Shown: in pieces, positions 23,709-37,200 of the stretch
Position numbering within the stretch: the stretch's first letter is position 1
Layout: the number at the start of each line of letters is the position of its first letter
Position numbers and translations under genes: made by a program
Source: Torreya grandis
Lineage: Eukaryota > Streptophyta > Pinopsida > Cupressales > Taxaceae
DNA: 64,000 nt
Assembly (NCBI GenBank): GCA_037957365.1
Contig: JARHVA010002682.1
Location: 1,391,001 to 1,455,000 of the forward strand
Direction: 5' to 3'
Notes under the pieces: model-generated
Seen by the model: only the letters and a program-made list of their open reading frames with translations
What the model was told of the DNA's origin: nothing
The model's database searches: none

Positions 23709-26067
23709 ACAACCACCCATAGAGTAATAGGTTCACTTAAATGAATAATTACATCATCAAAAGAAGAAACATTTATTGTATGTATTTTAGTTGAAGTAAC
23801 AGGAATCTGATAATGCTCTATATGGGTCCCTCTTAATCTAGTAGTTCATGTTAGAGGTACAATGGAGCTAGCCTTCTTGGATTACATAGGATGGGATCAT
23901 GAAATAATTTACAAGGCTAGGGCCAAAGGTGAGAAAAAATATTATCCTTTTTAATGGGGGAAATCAAAAATCATATCTAAGATCCTAAGACAAAATTATG
24001 AAACCTTGAGAGAAAACATAGGGATTTACATTATTCGATATGTGTACATGTTTAATAATATGTTTTACCATAACTTATATTAGTGGGTGAGATTAATATA
24101 ATTAAGATATCACCTTGAAATGTAATTCAGATCAATAGATATGGCATTCAAGCATACATCTAAATATAAAAGATTGAGATTATTTTGATTTGATAAGGGC
24201 ATATGCTAAATGTAAAAAGTACTAAATAGATCATGATACTTATATTTTATGGATTATTGTTTGGCTATTACTATATTTTGGTAGTGAAAATCAAGGATAA
24301 GCAGAGTTATGATTCGTTCAACTTCAAAATATATTCATTGTCTACATTGGGTCAGTTATGTAGGATAGGGTTTGTATTTTCAATGAATACTGACATGTTG
24401 GTTAGTACTAACCTATAAAAAAATTAGGTCACAATGATTTTAGATTCACATGCATATATATTTTCTTGCTTTATGTTTATGATCTCAAACCCTAATGATG
24501 CACACAACTCTATAAATCAGTCTTATTTGCCTTAAAAATCCTAGGTGTGCTTGTAAGGGTTAGAAAGTTGTAAAAATAGGGTAAGTGTAATGGGGTGATT
24601 TGAATCCAATAAATTTTTTGATGATTGACTATTTTATATGTATTTAATACTACAAGTATGGAAATCAAGTCACAAGTAGTTCTCCCACCTAATGTGTTTT
24701 TGTAATTTTGCTCCTTCATAATATGTATGTAGTGAATGATGTGCCTTTAGTACTTGACAATGTTTGCTTTGAATTAGATTTTGAGTGCTTAAAATTTGGG
24801 TTGTGATGTATCATAGTGATAGGTTTACAAATTGGGAATAATATGGAAAAAAAATTAGTGTACAACAGTCTATAGATGTATATTGGATAAGTGCCAAGTC
24901 CCTTTTGAATGAGGCCTTGATTTGTTTATCTTTGGATCCAATTAAATAATTCCTCACACCACTAATATGTTATGTTGATGAGTGGAACCTAAAGATGGTT
25001 TTGATTTTATAAAATATTTATTGTTGTGAGGGTGTTGATATTGATCAAATTAGGTCAATATCATCTTGTGACAATGACCAGGTCTAGGAGAACTAACTTG
25101 TGTATATGCGGATTGAATAGAGAGTATGTTGTTGGATATTTAGTAGGTTTGAAATAGATAATGAGGTTACTATAGGTTTATATCAACATAATAAAATGTA
25201 TGACTCATAAAATGACAAACAAGTGTAAGAGGATGGTATATTAGGATGTTGTTTGAGTGTTCAAGTCATGCGTGGTAAATGTGTGTCATGCTCATCATTG
25301 TCAAGTACCAAAGAAAATCTTTTAATATCTACAAATTGAACCTTTAGATGTGATTTTGGATTATAGTAGACCATTCCACATGATCCAAAATTATTTAAAT
25401 ATGTGGGAATGGTCTTGGTGGTATCACTGTAACCTCTTTTTGAGAACCCCCCTTGATCATCCCAAAAATTTCATTATTCTACTACACAAGGGTTGATAGA
25501 GGGTTATTTAGTGAACACTAGCTACCTAAACCCAAATACATATATCAATCTATTTTACTTGATAATATATGGAAAATATTTTGTTATTTAATGTGCACGA
25601 TATTCATGATGCACAAATTGAGGGTAAGCAAGTGAAGAATAGAACAAGATGAGCAAGCCAAAAACAACATATTTTAAATGTAGACACTTTGGAGGAGCAT
25701 AATTTTAGGCTCTAAACATGTCTAGAGTAAAATTTACTATCTTGGAAACCTTATTTGGTTAGTTCCAAATTTCATAGTGACAATTGTTACAACTTTAGTT
25801 ACACATTTATAGGTTCAAATTTTTGCAATAGGTCTTACACAACATTCAAGATTAAAATGTACCATTTCTATCCTTCTATATTTATTCTATTATTCTATTT
25901 ATTAGTTAAAAATTATTATTTTAGTGTACATGTATTGTGATGATTAATTAAATTAAATTTATTTATTTACATTAAACTTATAAATTTATTTACAAAGATT
26001 TATTATTATTTTCATTATAATCAATATTCCTTTTTTATGCCCTTTATCCAAAATTTATACTAAAGAC
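23709..26067. other. Sequence between the two D copies, no recognisable gene
   Basis: AT-rich and without domain-level coding signal in either strand; only frames near 60 codons occur. If D copies are LTRs this would be the internal region of their element, but I see no primer site at 23709 nor a purine tract before copy 2. Confidence 0.5.
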
Positions 26068-26565
26068 CCTCCTCTAAAACTGATTATCCCTAAACCCAAA
26101 ATGATCAACTAGAGGAGGGTACCTCCAGAGAGGTGGTTAGGAAAGGAAGATTTCCCCTAATAGAGGAGATCAAATACAATAAAGAGTAGTTATAAAATAT
26201 CAACAGTAAACTACATGAGGATGGGATGAATCTGACGAGACTTATATAGGAATGGAATGCCTTGAATGGACAAGTGGACAAAATAATCCAATCCTTCACC
26301 CATTCTACTAAGGTTGACATGACCCCCATAAAGTAACACATGATGGTGGTGGAGACCCCCCCTCATAAGATCCCTAGTATTACTCCCATCAAGAGGACCC
26401 TGGTACATGAACAAGTGCAGAAGTGACCATGGATGATCGTACCCAGGGATGACATTAAAGGTCCTAGAAAAATAACAAGGGCTAAAATTTCAAATAGAAA
26501 ACAAGGTGCATTAGAGAAGAAGATCGAGGATGATAAGGAACTAACAAAAGGCCCCGCCTTCTGAA
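26068..26565 (+). pseudogene. Fragment of an unidentified reading frame
   Basis: The plus strand can be read with stops as RRVPPERWLGKEDFPLIEEI, EWNALNGQVDKIIQSFTHST and RAKISNRKQGALEKKIEDDK. It is charged and helical in character and closes with a stop just before a T-rich tail. The tail includes GGTCTTTTACCCTATCAAATAAA, which resembles the 3' tail of a transcribed retroelement. Family unknown; low confidence that it was ever a protein. Confidence 0.3.
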
Positions 26566-27003
26566 CTTGTTTTTTGTTTTTTGTCTATTGTTTTTCCTTA
26601 TACAAGGGTAGTTAGCTTATTTTTGATACTTTTTGTTGTTTCAACCTGTGGGGCTTACTACTCTATTTCATATTTTTTAACCATGGTTCTTGGTCCCTGT
26701 AAAACTAGGTCTTTTACCCTATCAAATAAAAAAATTCATTTTTTATGCATTGTTAGTTATTTTCAATCTAGATAAAATTGACTAATGACATTAGTTTTTT
26801 ATTATTAGTCCCTACTAAGGTAGTAACTATAGGAATCACTTTTTAATTATCCTAATTTTTGTTCAACCAATGAAAAATCTTAAAATACATAATATTTTAA
26901 CAATGATAAATTTTCACATATAAATACTAGAATATTGTGTATGTGTTATTTAAGTATATTCATGTGCATTTAATGTAGTTTTAAATGTTCCTCATTTAAT
27001 TCC

Positions 27004-27011
27004 TATAAAAG
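27004..27011 (+). promoter_or_regulatory. Candidate TATA box near the left edge of D copy 2
   Basis: TATAAAAG is followed by GC-richer sequence (TGGGGTGGC). It lies just left of the part of D that also survives in copy 1. It is the sort of signal expected in an LTR or promoter, but it rests on sequence alone. Confidence 0.35.
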
Positions 27012-27039
27012 TGGGGTGGCAAATAGTTACAAAGTGCAA

Positions 27040-29238
27040 GCTCTCAACATTTGCCTAGTATATGCATAGGAAGTAGAAGCAAAACTAGCCTTGTTATTAT
27101 CTTTTGACATTTTTAGCTTATTTTTAGTTATTATTCTCTATTTATATGGATACTTTATAATTTTATTCTAATTTGGCTTAGCTAAAAACATTGGATCTAA
27201 TCATTTTAGTTCCTAGTTTTTAAGAGTCAACACCAATTTTTATGGATAATTTCTTATTGTGTTTTTGTGGACATTATGCCAATTTTTTATTCTTGAACAG
27301 AACATTCAAGTCCCATTTGGATTATTTAGAATGGAGGGTCCCCTCAATTCTCTTTCAACTACTTTATTATATGTTTTATCTTCCTTTAGAATAAATACAT
27401 TCCATGATTCCATTACTTTGTCCACTACTACTTTCAACTCTTATCTTACTCAACACTAACAAATTATATTCCTTAACTCATTCACATGTTCTTTTAAGTT
27501 TACAGTGCATGCCAATCCTTCTTTATTTCAATTGAAACTTCACAAGTTAAACTTACATGCTGAAAATTCTAATGTATGTTGTCGTGATTGTTATAGTTTT
27601 ATGAAATATTGTAACTAATTTTTTTACCACATTCTTGGCAACAATGAGGTGAATTTTGCTAATTAATATATAACATTTAGTGACTAGTTCCACCTTACCA
27701 CAATATAAAAACTTTGTGATGGAGTTATTTATATAAAATAATTTTTTTTGTAATGTTATTATGATCCTCACCTTAGTGATAAATGTTGAAAGAAATTTGA
27801 AATGTTGATTTGTTTGCTTTCCTACACAATTCTCTCTACAAACCTTTCACTAGATGCGGAAGTTTAAAAACTTGAAAATCTATATGTTGTTGCCTAAGTA
27901 ATGTATGCCTCAATGATATAATCAAACAAAGTCAATATAGGTGTTGAAAGGTGGTATAAAGTGGCACAACTCTTGATCTTTTAATTATATAAAATAGAAT
28001 TGAACCTACATAATGGTGGGAGATTACTCCTTGATGGTGAAGACATTTAGATAATGACTTTATGAAGAGATAAATCTTATTGATATCAATTACAACACAT
28101 AAGTTGAGAAACAAGAAATCACATCACTAATAAAAAAAAATCGTAAAAACACATGGTTAATGGTTTAATATGAAAAAAAATGTTAAACAAAAGATGTAAT
28201 TGTGACCTTTGTAAATCCAAATGCATACAAAAGTTAGAACCAAAAAAGATAATAAATACAAACATAACTTTTTTTACATTTATAACTTTAGACTTGCCTT
28301 TCAAACTAGCAAAAATTAATATATTCTTAATTAAGAGTTTTCTGAATTCAATTATGTAAAATAATTATTATCTGATGTTTTGAATGTCACTATTAGATCC
28401 ACCTTCAGTGAATAAAATATTAAACATGGATCCATCTTCAATGAATAAAATATTAAAAATGGATCCAATAGTGATATCCCACAATGTCGGATAATAATTA
28501 TTTTACATAATTAGATCTAGAAAACTCTTATTATTACATTATGAAGAAACTAATCTTAAAACCTAAAATATTATTTTTAACTATTTTAATTAAAACCCTT
28601 CTCAAATATAAATTTTCATTAACCTTATATTTTAGGTCTTTAAGTACAATATTGGTAAAATCATATTTTTGTTATTTGTTCTGAATTATTAAATGCATTG
28701 TTAGGTGTCATAAAGTGTTGTGTGAATGTAATGCAAAATTGATGGGCATATTTATTTGATTTGTTTTCTTTTCAATCTTTAACCTAACCCCTATAAATAG
28801 TAGTCAAATTAGTGGATGCAAAAATAATTGAATTTGGCTAACCCTTTAGGAGTTGCAACTATATATCCTACATGCTTGGAATCAAATTCAATGTAGTTCT
28901 CTTGTGTATGTTCAAGTGAGAGATTTGTTTCCTCTCTTGAGTGATGTGCAACATAAACTATATAAATATTCACCTAAACTCTCATTTGGTACAAATTGAT
29001 GATGTCATAATGACTGGAATAAAGTTGAAGTATCAATATGTTAGCTTGATTGCAATTGTAGCAAAAGATATGGTCAACAAAGCCTTTATGTTATATACTT
29101 AGGATAACATGCACAGAGAGATTATATGGGTCATTGATGTATTAATAGGATTATATGTGCACATGTGGTTAGGTGAGATTATATGAGTCATTTATGTATT
29201 AGTAGGATTATGTGCACATGTGGTTAGGTAATATTATA
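27040..29238 (+). repeat. Long repeat D, copy 2, first piece
   Basis: It aligns in direct orientation with 1-102, 16751-17973 and 21515-22460. It is free of elements A and C, so it shows what D looked like before those insertions. It may extend left of 27040, because the other copy is cut off by the window edge. It ends at the TATA duplicated by element E (29235-29238). A small duplication unique to this copy lies at 28395-28470 (ATGGATCCA phrase twice). Confidence 0.75.
29235..29238. repeat. Left TATA target duplication of element E
   Basis: TATA here and TATA at 47934-47937 flank the element. Repeat D copy 1 has a single TATA at the same point (within TAATATTATACTTATATT at about 22453-22470). 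Confidence 0.8.
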
Positions 29239-29265
29239 GGGTAAGTGCACCAACTTGGGGGACAA
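29239..29265 (+). repeat. Left terminal inverted repeat of element E
   Basis: 27 bases starting GGGTAAGTGCACC, paired with 47907-47933. The best conserved blocks are GTGCAC and TTGGGG. Confidence 0.8.
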
Positions 29266-31069
29266 AAAAGGGACTACCCGTGGACATGATTTTTCTAAAA
29301 TTTTAGAAATGTGAACTTCTATAGATAATTAGAGATAGCTACACTCAAAATTTGAAGATGGTATAGAAACATGAATTGTAGAATTTTGAGTCTAGTTTCC
29401 AAAATACTATTTTTTTTTTAAATGTTTAAGTATAAATAGGTAAAAAATCTAAAATTTGAAGAGCACCTATTTTTTTAAGAAAATTTAAATTGTACCATTC
29501 CGTGCAACCCACCATTTTTTTAACATCATTTAATATTGTTAGAAACCCTTTGGTAGATATTTACATTAGATCTTATAGTGTTTTATGAATTTTTTTTAAT
29601 ATTTTTTTGATGAATATTTTTTTTGTTATTAATTTTGAAATTAAGCATGTCCTAAAAACTGACAAAAAAATGGATAGTCATTCATGTGACCCACCCTGAC
29701 TACCTCAAAAAAAATGAAATTTGACTTTTTTTTTAATGTGTGTAGAATTAAGCCTAGTTTGTTACCATATATTTTTTTTTGCATTTGGATCAACTAAAAA
29801 CAAATTAGATAAACATGAATAGGCATGTATGGGTGAAGCATGTAGTGGCCTAAAAAAGGTGCTGCTAGAAATAAATATATTTTGAACCCTTAAAATATAC
29901 CAAAATTTATAAAAATCATACATTTAGAAAGATGACAACATGCTCTCCGTAACGGTAATAATTTTTAGAATTTTGATGTTGAAATCCATAGAGTATTTGG
30001 TGATTGAATTTGAAATTTCTTAGTTTTTCCTAAAACTCTCGGTCTTGGCTGTAGATGCATAATCCCAAGCCTTTGGCTTAGAAATCCAAGCCATTTTTGA
30101 GCCTAAAGGCTCAGTTTTAAATTAAAATAATGTATACATGTTATATAATGTGTATGTTTTATAAAAAATGTGTACATGTTATTTAATGTGTACACATTTA
30201 TTTGACATAAAAGCAAACAAACAAATTTCATGTTTGTTATGGGGGAAAGGTCCCATTAGCCATGCATCCTTATAGGGAAAATTTCAAATTTCATGTTTCT
30301 TATAGGGGAAAGGTCCCATTAGCTTTGGACAATGAATTAAAATCACATTAGACTTTGAAATATTTACCCATTTCAATATGTCATCTTAAATACTTGTAAT
30401 TAAGGTTTCAAGGTCTAACACATTATACATTTGACAATATAACTGATTTTATCATGAGAGGTCATAAAATGCATTTTTTAAACCTATGATCAAAACTCAA
30501 CCTTTAGTGTACCAATCATTATGCATTAGAGTATCAATACTTGAATCTTACTTGTCAAGATGTGATTGGTTACTTTTAATTTTATAGAATAAATGTTGAA
30601 CAAGTATTAGATATTACATGTTCAGCTTCTGTGTACTTTAATATTTATATACACCAATATGTTTCATTAATAGAATAAATGTTAACAAAATCCTTGTTCG
30701 ACAATTGAAACATGCACATTTATTAGGATCTTTCCCCTAGTAGGGTAAGGATATACCTTACCACCTTACTTGCTTAAAAGCCGCTTTGCCCTTAAATTTT
30801 GTATATTTTTTATTGATATTATCCTAATTGCCTAAAATCCTATCTTACCCTTTTTTTGTTTCTTTGATATCTTTGACTAGACCCCTTTATTTATAAATTT
30901 TGAAATGATTTTTTTAAGTGGACAACCCATTGAATTGGACTATGTAGTATAGATAATCTTGTGTAAGTAGAAATAAGAATTGAGCCTTTGGTGTAACAGT
31001 GCATCTCTTTGATATCTATTTCAATAATGTTATCTAATGGAGCCCAATACCTATGAATCATGCCTTGGA
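29266..31069. other. Left subterminal region of element E, no gene
   Basis: AT-rich and non-coding. It contains short palindromic phrases at 30128-30143, 30168-30183 and 30185-30200, and a hairpin-like GCCTTTGGCTTAG...CTAAAGGCTCAG stretch at about 30070-30112. A 60-base phrase ending GGGGGAAAGGTCCCATTAGC is duplicated at 30225-30262 and 30280-30321. Confidence 0.5.
30128..30200. promoter_or_regulatory. Cluster of GTGTACATGTTAT motifs, left end of E
   Basis: Three related words lie within 75 bases: AATGTATACATGTTAT, AATGTGTACATGTTAT and AATGTGTACACATTT. The second is identical, base for base, to 34002-34017 just upstream of the transposase start. Variants cluster again at the right end (47773-47889). 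They may be transposase-binding or promoter sites. Confidence 0.5.
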
Positions 31070-31414
31070 TTATCCCAAAAACATTCCTAAAGTGTGTTGA
31101 ATAAAATCCCTTAAGTTTCCTCCAAGGTCACTTAGTGCATCTAATTCAATAGATGCATTTTGAGGTCCCAATTGAAACTCTAAAAAGAGTCTTCTATTGT
31201 TACAATTATTAAAGTTTGATTCCCTTAATGTATTCAAATACATTATTAAAATTTTGCCTAAAATTAAGATCTCTTGTGAAAATATGGTTAATCCTCCATT
31301 CTGTGCACCTCCTTCATTTACCCCTCCATCACACATGGGACAACCATCAACCACTCCATCCATTCCCACATCATCTGAAGAGTGTGTCTTTGACATGGGA
31401 CTAGTCCTAGCCAC
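31070..31414 (-). CDS. Hypothetical 114-codon frame in element E
   Basis: It opens MARTSPMSKTHSSDDVGMDG and runs to a stop at 31070 without interruption. There is a Gly/Asp-rich first third, including a CPMC pair that could bind a metal. A more hydrophobic, helix-like second half contains the peptide LEFQLGPQNASIELDALSDL. Plus-strand frames over the same bases are shorter. I recognise no family. An uninterrupted frame in this decayed setting may be the remnant of an exon of E or simply chance. Confidence 0.3.
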   Translation of the reverse strand: MARTSPMSKTHSSDDVGMDGVVDGCPMCDGGVNEGGAQNGGLTIFSQEILILGKILIMYLNTLRESNFNNCNNRRLFLEFQLGPQNASIELDALSDLGGNLRDFIQHTLGMFLG

Positions 31415-31459
31415 ACCATGGATACAACAATTGCAATCTCAAAAATAAGCTAGACAACA

Positions 31460-33580
31460 CTTGATGCTTATCAATACTATATAGAGTTTTATACCTTACT
31501 ATGTAATTGGGATGGTAAGATATGAAAGTAGGATGATGGACCTACAATGTATGTACATGTTAAATTCTTAAATATTTTAGTCAAGTTGGGTACATGTTTT
31601 ATTTTGTATAATATACAGTTTTGAGCTCAATAAACTTGAAATGGTCACATGTATCCATTAGTGATGATGTGGTTTTAATATGTCATGCCTGTAGTGATGA
31701 ATGTATAGCTTAGAAAATATCTAAATGCACTTAGGACTTTGTTCAAAACCATTAAAGGATGGCATATTCCTGATATTGACCAAGTAAAACATATGTATAA
31801 GCTACCCCAGCTCAAAATCTATTGAACTTACTCAAAATATACATTAAACCTATGACAATGTCCCCTAAATCTAAGACCTGCTTCCCCTCAAGGATGATGC
31901 TAAGCAAAGAGACCCAATAATTGTTAATGTGGATGATGAACTACTCACCTAATATACATGGTTGATCATAATTGAGTACCAGTGTGCACCCCCTCACCAA
32001 AGGTTTCAAGATTATATATATTTTATACATATATCTTCAATCATCTTGTTCATATTTCATTATAATGAGCTTAAACCTTATGATGTGGATTGCAATAAAG
32101 TAGTACATGTGTCTCATAATTCTTGCTCTAGCATAGGATTTGAGGTCGAGGCTCATCCATGTTACTGAAATTTGTTCTCTCCTATGTGTAGGGCTTAATA
32201 TGAATGTAAGTTTGGGGATCTTTATCTAGGTAATTCAAGGCAGAGGGATATAAATAATTTGAATACATATATGTATAAAATTGATAATGTTCGGTGCTTG
32301 CTCAATTTGGATGGGGCCTTAAAAGGCTCTACATGATAATTTTCATACAGTAATGGCATGTCAGAGGCTCCCACCATGTGAATTATTTACTAGACATGAA
32401 TTGATTGGATCAATGTTGATCTTTAAACATTATTGGCTTTTATATATGTATGTATGATAAATTTATGAATAGGCCTTAGTTGGATTGCTTGGCTCAGTGA
32501 AGGAACATGTCTAAGTATCAAATATGGTCATATCTGATAACTCTAACACTTCTCTAGGTGTACTAGACCTACACATGTGGAAATTTTCAATTGGATTAGG
32601 CGTCTTAAGGCTCTGACAAATCTGATGCTTCTATGATAAGTGATAGTTAGATATCTAACACAAATATATGTGTATACAAGATACACATGTGCATATGTAT
32701 ATCTAATTGGATCAGACCTCACAAGGATCTGATAGATCTTTTTGATGCTTCTAGGTCCTAACACCTCTAATAGTGTTGACACTTTCAAGCACATACGAGG
32801 TACACATGGTGATATATAATTAGATTTGGCCTCTCGAGGCATTTTCAACTCTAAAACTTCTAGTGCTTGATGCATCTCTGATAGCTTTAACACTTTTGAG
32901 TGTATCATGTACACAAATGGCATAACAAGGTTCAATTATAGGGAAAATTCAATTGATGAGGCATGGGAGGCCAATTTCAACCCCTTCTTGACATAACTAT
33001 AAGATCATGATATATACATGATTTGGAACAAAATTAAGTATGATTCTATCTATCATGAATTTAACTAATTAATTAATTAATTGGTTTAATTTGGGACATG
33101 ATTTGGTAAAAATTGAGCCCCTAAACCAAATTTATGGCCCAATCAATTGTATAATCTACATGCAACATGTATGACTCAACTGACCCTAATTTAATCAAAA
33201 TTACAAATATGAATGTAAATGTGGCCAATTTCAACCCTTTAAACCTAAATTGGAGTCTATGATGTGATTTAAAGGGCTAAATTAGGTCATGTTACATGAC
33301 ATGTTGATTGTAAACCCTAATTTTATCACTTGAACATGTGCAGTTCCCCTAAACCCTATTTTCATGACATACACACATGTATAAACCCATTACACTAAAC
33401 CCCTAACCTAAATCCTAATTTTATAATAAACACAACCCCTAAGTTCCTTGGTTTCATCATAAATGCATAAATTCATAATAATGATTAGTGTTACTTTGTG
33501 AACCTATTATTCACCTAGTTTTGTAAGGACCTATGATGGGATTTTAGGCAAAATTATTTCATTTCATCTTACATATTGAG
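31460..33580. other. Element E interior, no recognisable gene
   Basis: Mostly non-coding. Between 32580 and 32900 there are degraded repeats of a phrase like GGATCAGACCTCACAAGGATC...GATGCTTCTA. At 33062-33085 there is an AATTAATT run. The 130-codon minus frame at 32543-32935 lies across these repeats and is discounted. Confidence 0.5.
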
Positions 33581-33589
33581 CTTTATTTC

Positions 33590-33950
33590 ATCATTCATTA
33601 GTATTTTTGCTTTATATTCTTATCAAGAGTCTCATTTCATCATGTAATGGAGATGTATGCATCATATTAGGGATTTATGCATTATATTGAGCCTTATTGC
33701 ATCATATGATGGCTTAATTGCATCATATTGGAGATTTCTTTCATCATACAATAGTCTTATTACATCGTATGATAGTCTTATTACATCATATGATAGTTGT
33801 ATTGCATCATATTAAGCCTTATTGCATGATATGATAGCGTTATTGTAACATTTGATAATCTTATTACATCATATTATGGATTTATGCATCATATTACAAT
33901 CTTATTGAGTTTTATTGCATCATATTATAGTATTATAATAGAAAAATGCT
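33590..33950 (+). repeat. Degenerate minisatellite of ATTGCATCATATGATA phrase
   Basis: About a dozen copies of a 22-30 base unit, close to CTTATTACATCATATGATAG, are strung together. Unit length and sequence vary. It lies between the left part of E and the transposase gene and makes no open frame. Confidence 0.75.
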
Positions 33951-34001
33951 TGAAAATGAGCCTTTTTGCTTGTTAGTATAGTATATGGCTATACTTCAAA
34001 G

Positions 34002-34052
34002 AATGTGTACATGTTATAGGAACTCATACGTATTCATATAACATGTACATGT
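34002..34052. promoter_or_regulatory. Paired palindromic motif upstream of the transposase
   Basis: AATGTGTACATGTTAT at 34002-34017 faces ATAACATGTACATGTT at 34037-34052, an inverted pair with a 19-base gap. It ends about 160 bases before the likely start codon. Together with the copies at both ends of E it could let the transposase control its own gene. Confidence 0.5.
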
Positions 34053-34211
34053 TCCTTAGAGTACAAACAAAAACTCACTTTTCAACATCTATGTTTATCC
34101 CTAATCAAGATTTTTATCTCCACAAACATTCCCTACGTACTCTGTATACTTTCTTGGTTGAATTTTTTTGGACTCCGCATTTGAAGTACTTTCTTAGTTG
34201 TTTTTTTCAAA

Positions 34212-37200
34212 ATGGGGTTCGATTCATTTTTAGGGAGGAGGAAGAAATTGAAGAAAAAAACATTGAAGCAATTAGAAGAGTTGAAATAAAAAAACAAGGT
34301 ATAAATACAAGCAATTCATTCCATACAAGGTACAAACACCAACCCTGATGAGCCAAATGCCTTAAATAATGAGGCAATTGACATAAATCAATTAAATAAT
34401 GAGGAGATTTATAATAATGAATTTAATTATGATGAAATTCATAATAATGAGTTAAATTATGATGAAAATGACAATAGAAAATTAGATAATGTTGAAAATT
34501 CACATTTAAAGTTTTTGATTATGTTGATGAAGAGCCTATGCATGATACTTTACCCACAAACAATGAAGAAATTTTAATGGTCTTGAATAATGATGAAATT
34601 AATAATGAAGAAAATTTCATGGAAATATATAATGAAGAAAATTTCATGGAAACATATAATGATTTTGAAACAACCTTTTAATGGATTCCACCAATAACAA
34701 CACCTCTGAGAATTATGCGTAGAAAAGATAAGTACTTAATTGAAGTTGATAAAAATATTTTGAAACCAATGCATAAAAAAATGTCTAACTACCATTAAAT
34801 AAGATTGACTCAATAAATTTGGGATAGTTTCTTTCATAATTTGGAGTATAATAGCCAAAGATGTCAATTATATGTTTCGTTGATTAAATTTCTTAAGATG
34901 AGACCCATAATGTATACATTAGGACTAAGAACATCTAACATGGATAATGAAAATGATTAAATTGTTGAAAATATACTTGATGCATATCATATTTTAGGCC
35001 TGAAATCATGCAACAAAGATTATAATGCTACCCAATGTATAATGACAACTTGTGTAGTAGGTGCTAAAATAGAGAAAAAATGATTGATTTCAAAACAAGT
35101 CAAAAACTTGATATAAATAGAAAAACATTAATGAAAGCAATTGAAAGACGTGAAAGATTTAAGAACCCAATACGAAAGAGCTCTAGGTATTCTCTGGTAG
35201 ATTTCCATGAAAGGATAAGGCTATAGCTGATGCTTTGAAAGACTTGCACGATTTTGGAAAGATAATACAAGAGTTTCGCCCAATACAAGAGATGTAGTGC
35301 AAACAAGAGTTGGTTCTCATAATCATGAACCACATCCAAAACATTTCTTGGATATGACTCAAACATAATTGTGCTCTAAATTTTTAGGAAAACATCCATA
35401 AATGATTATTATTCAAAGACTTTTTGAGATGGCCAAACCTTTTTATGTAAAAATAAATCACACATGCACCACTTCTTGTTGTAGGCAACATGTTAAATTT
35501 TCAATGCACTATGATGTTTTTAGCCATATTCATTGTACTTTGCATACTACTAATATTTTGTAGGAGTGTAGCATAGAATTTCCCCTAAAATCAGATAGGG
35601 AACTTATTTCCAATATTTTTTGTGAAAGACCAAATGGACATTTCTTTTATAAGAAAGCATGTTTGGATGGAAATTGTAGCATTTGTGGTGGATTGCCAAA
35701 ATTTAAAAAATGTATCCATGAGGAGTGTACAAGTGAAATTGGATAGGAATTAGTTGGTTTGGGAAAATACAAATATGTGACTTATCATGTAAAAGATGTC
35801 AAAGAATCTAAAAGGTGTGAGCTTGTTACGAAAGAGATACCTATTTCAAAATTTATGGTTGAATTCGTGGAGAAAATTGTTTATGAGATGTAAGGCACAC
35901 ACATAGGGATAAATGGTCAGATGAACATTTCAAGCTAAGCAAGGACACATTCCCACTTGATTCTATTATTTTAGTAGCTGACTCTGAAAAAAAATACACA
36001 TTCAAACCACAAATGTAAGTTCAATCGTAGTATTACAACTCAACACAAATTGCCATATTCGTGTATATAGCATTCATGTATGCACCTGATAGTATAGAGG
36101 AAGATCAAAAAATATTAAGGGAGTACCATTTCTATATCAGTGACTACCAATCACATTGTAAAAAGTATGTGCAAGGTTATTTTGATAAGTTCTATGGATA
36201 GTTGACTTAGAGGAACATTAATTTCAAACAACATTGCATTTGGTCAGACAATTGCACATCATAATTCAAGAATGCATAGATGTTTTATTGGTTGAGTAGG
36301 ATGCACATTACCAATAGTGTAAAACATATTTGGAGTTTCACTGAGGCTGGTTATAGAAAAGGGAAGCATGTATAAAAAGAGCCATTACAATGGAGGAGTT
36401 AAAATATGACAATGTTGCTGATTTGATCAATGCAAAAACTATGGTTGACTAGTGTAATGAGAACATATGTCATGGTGGTCAAGTAAATTATTTTATTCAT
36501 AGACATTTTTGGTTAATGGAGGAAAAATACTTGGCAAAATATGAGGATTGTATGACTTTAATAGGTTTAAGTGAGCTCCATTCATTTTTTAGCTCAAATG
36601 CATGTTCTTAGACTATTCTTATGTGACACTTGGCACGCTTTTATTCTACATGCATGGAATTTATTTAGAATGAGTGTGAGTCACAAGAGTGGGTGGATGA
36701 CTAGAGTTATAAACCTATAATTCCAATCAACACATATCAAGTTCCACCAGCATTGTAACTTACTAACATGACATCATCACATGACTTTGACCATATATTC
36801 GATCTAGTATAGCTAGATAGAAGATTAATCTTTATGTACAATTTATTCTCATAATCTATCTTCATAATGTCATTAAAAATTGTTTTTTATGATGCAAGCC
36901 ATGATTTTATAGTTATTACATATGAGGACAATGAAGAGGGAATAGATTACTACTCATGTCAGTGTGTAGATGGAAATAAAAAATTGTCATCCCCAGTTGT
37001 AGATGGATTAAACATTAATTATCCCACTGGGCCTACAGTAGTCACTTGAACTTGGCTTCGACGGTATCCTATAAAAAATTCTAATGTATGGGTGTTTGAA
37101 CACTTTGAAACTCACAAGAAGATTCTACACTATTCAAATTTGGTTCTTGCAACGAATATTCAATTGTAAAAATATCATGGGAAGCCAAGAAACAAGAATT

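Noticed and set aside
32543..32935. 130-codon minus frame
   Set aside because: It crosses degraded short repeats, has no recognisable domain and no homologous frame elsewhere in the window.
33590..33950. CRISPR-like array
   Set aside because: The units are imperfect, the intervals are not unique spacers of constant length, and the context is a plant transposon.
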